From an uncultured Roseburia sp. (GTDB lineage Bacteria; Bacillota; Clostridia; Lachnospirales; Lachnospiraceae), in NCBI GenBank assembly GCA_947384095.1, contig CANDFU010000066.1:1-7905 (forward strand): a stretch of DNA of 7,905 nt, read 5' to 3'. A model generated the notes under the pieces. That model worked only from the letters and a program-made list of their open reading frames with translations. It did not search any database and had not been told where the DNA came from. Of the stretch, positions 6,748 through 7,905 are shown one piece after another (the stretch's first letter is position 1; every line of letters begins with the position of its first letter). The position numbers and the translations under genes were made by a program.

Positions 6748-7905
6748 ATGAAAAAGAAAAAGAGCGGCCGGCCGTCGGACGAGGCGGTAAAGGCGGATAA
6801 AGGAAAAAGAAAACCGAGAGTGGTAAAGAAAGATATACGCTGGGAGCGATTGGACAATACGGCCCATCTTTTTCCGGTGATCGCAGGCGAGAGCATGAGC
6901 AATGTCTACCGGATCAGCGTGACGCTGACGGAGCAGGTGGATCCCGGATTGCTGCAGGAGGCCCTTGATATTGTGCTGCCCAAATTTGACGGCTTTAACC
7001 TTCGCTTAAGACAGGGTGTTTTCTGGTATTATTTTGAGGAAAACGGCAAGCCGGCGCCGCGCGTGCGCATGGAAAACATGTTTCCATGCCGGTTTATCCG
7101 TCAGAACCAGAACCGCAGTTATCTGTTCAGGGTCACTTATTATAAATACAGGATCAATCTTGAGGTATTTCATGTGCTCACGGACGGGATGGGAGGGATT
7201 AATTTTTTAAAAGAGCTGACTTATCAGTATCTGCGTCTGGCGCATCCGCAGCTTGCCGCGCAGGTGGGAGACGCTTTGAGCGCGGACACATCTTTAAACC
7301 GTGAGGACAGCTTTTTAAAGAACTATAAGAAAAGTCATGCCAGGGGATATCAGACGAAGAAGGCATATCTGATCAAGGGCGAGAGGCTGCGTCCCGGTGA
7401 GTTCGGGGTGATGCATGGCTATATGAAGATACCGGAATTAAAAGAGGTCTGCCGCGGGTATGGGGTCAGCGTCAACGAATACCTGGTCGGTGTTTTTGTC
7501 TGGAGTGTTTATACGGAGTGTATGCATGGGATGGCGTCGGAAAAGCCGGTTCGCGTCGCCGTTCCGGTCAATCTGCGGCCCTATTTTAATTCCATCACGA
7601 CAAAAAACTTTTTTGTCATGGTTTCCGCGGAGTTTCACCCAACGAAGGATATATATACGTTTGAGGAAGTGCTCAAAACGGTGCGGGAGAGCCTGCGCAG
7701 CCAGATTGACAGGGAACATTTAGAGGAGCTTTTTTCTTACAATGTCTCAAACGAGAAGCTCTGGATTGCCCGGGCCGTTCCGCTTTTTTTGAAAAATATG
7801 GCGATGCGTTATATCTATACGACGTCGGCGCTGGCGAATACGACGACGATTACCAATATCGGGAATATCGTCGTTGCAGAAGAGTACCGCCCGTATGTGG
7901 AGATG
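6748..7905 (+). CDS. Condensation/acyltransferase-fold protein (alcohol acetyltransferase-like), 3' partial
   Basis: The frame is open from the ATG at 6748 to the window end (386 codons) with no stop. After a strongly basic tail of about 30 residues rich in Lys and Arg, the core begins at WERLDNTAHLFP. Motifs of the CoA-dependent acyltransferase/condensation superfamily (WS/DGAT, PapA and alcohol acetyltransferase relatives) are visible: the HxxxDG active-site motif as FHVLTDG with His142, Asp146 and Gly147; VPVNLRPYF at 272-280, a usual core motif; and TNIGNI at 369-374, resembling the C-terminal TNxG element. His142 is the expected general base for acyl transfer. The His usually found just before it in HHxxxDG is Phe141. 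There is no signal peptide or clear membrane segment, so it is probably cytoplasmic, with the basic tail possibly touching membrane or nucleic acid. The acceptor alcohol or amine and the acyl donor are unknown. It could instead be a non-catalytic relative. It follows the ABC genes closely and is probably in the same operon. Confidence 0.75.
   Translation, partial: MKKKKSGRPSDEAVKADKGKRKPRVVKKDIRWERLDNTAHLFPVIAGESMSNVYRISVTLTEQVDPGLLQEALDIVLPKFDGFNLRLRQGVFWYYFEENGKPAPRVRMENMFPCRFIRQNQNRSYLFRVTYYKYRINLEVFHVLTDGMGGINFLKELTYQYLRLAHPQLAAQVGDALSADTSLNREDSFLKNYKKSHARGYQTKKAYLIKGERLRPGEFGVMHGYMKIPELKEVCRGYGVSVNEYLVGVFVWSVYTECMHGMASEKPVRVAVPVNLRPYFNSITTKNFFVMVSAEFHPTKDIYTFEEVLKTVRESLRSQIDREHLEELFSYNVSNEKLWIARAVPLFLKNMAMRYIYTTSALANTTTITNIGNIVVAEEYRPYVEM

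Noticed and set aside
5989..6867. Open frame of 292 codons on the minus strand
   Set aside because: It is antisense to the ATPase domain of the second ABC gene and the start of the acyltransferase gene, with no family motif and no separate promoter or terminator seen.

Overview
The window looks like a stretch of chromosome from an anaerobic Bacillota, most likely a moderately GC-rich Lachnospiraceae-type Clostridia. This is inferred from the gene families, the strong AGGAGG-like ribosome binding sites and the flavin/iron-sulfur redox enzyme, not from a marker gene. All supported genes are on the + strand and coding density is very high. No stretch longer than about 180 bases lacks a gene. I saw no tRNA, rRNA, CRISPR array, insertion sequence or long repeat.

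Region 1 (1-2187) holds the 3' part of one large gene and its terminator. The protein joins an NADH-type flavin disulfide reductase (CoA-disulfide reductase/NADH oxidase family), a rhodanese-like domain, a siroheme/[4Fe-4S] nitrite/sulfite reductase module and a two-cluster ferredoxin domain. It reads as a single-chain electron path from pyridine nucleotide to a siroheme centre, so sulfur or nitrogen oxyanion reduction is likely, but the substrate cannot be read from sequence.

Region 2 (2188-2280) is a short intergenic promoter region. It has a good sigma-A-type promoter with an extended -10 element and a small inverted repeat lying over the -10.

Region 3 (2281-7905) is a probable four-gene operon. 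It encodes a DUF368 (PopT-type) membrane protein predicted to move polyprenyl phosphate, two half-transporters forming an asymmetric heterodimeric type IV ABC exporter, and a partial condensation/acyltransferase-fold protein that runs off the right edge. Gaps between the genes are 14, 31 and 15 bases and no internal terminator is visible. The first three genes are envelope-related. The acyltransferase may modify a lipid or small molecule, but its link to the transporters is only positional.

No unmistakably new system is visible. The items most worth a second look are the multidomain redox enzyme with its shortened siroheme-cluster motif, and the grouping of a lipid-carrier translocase with a heterodimeric exporter and an acyltransferase.
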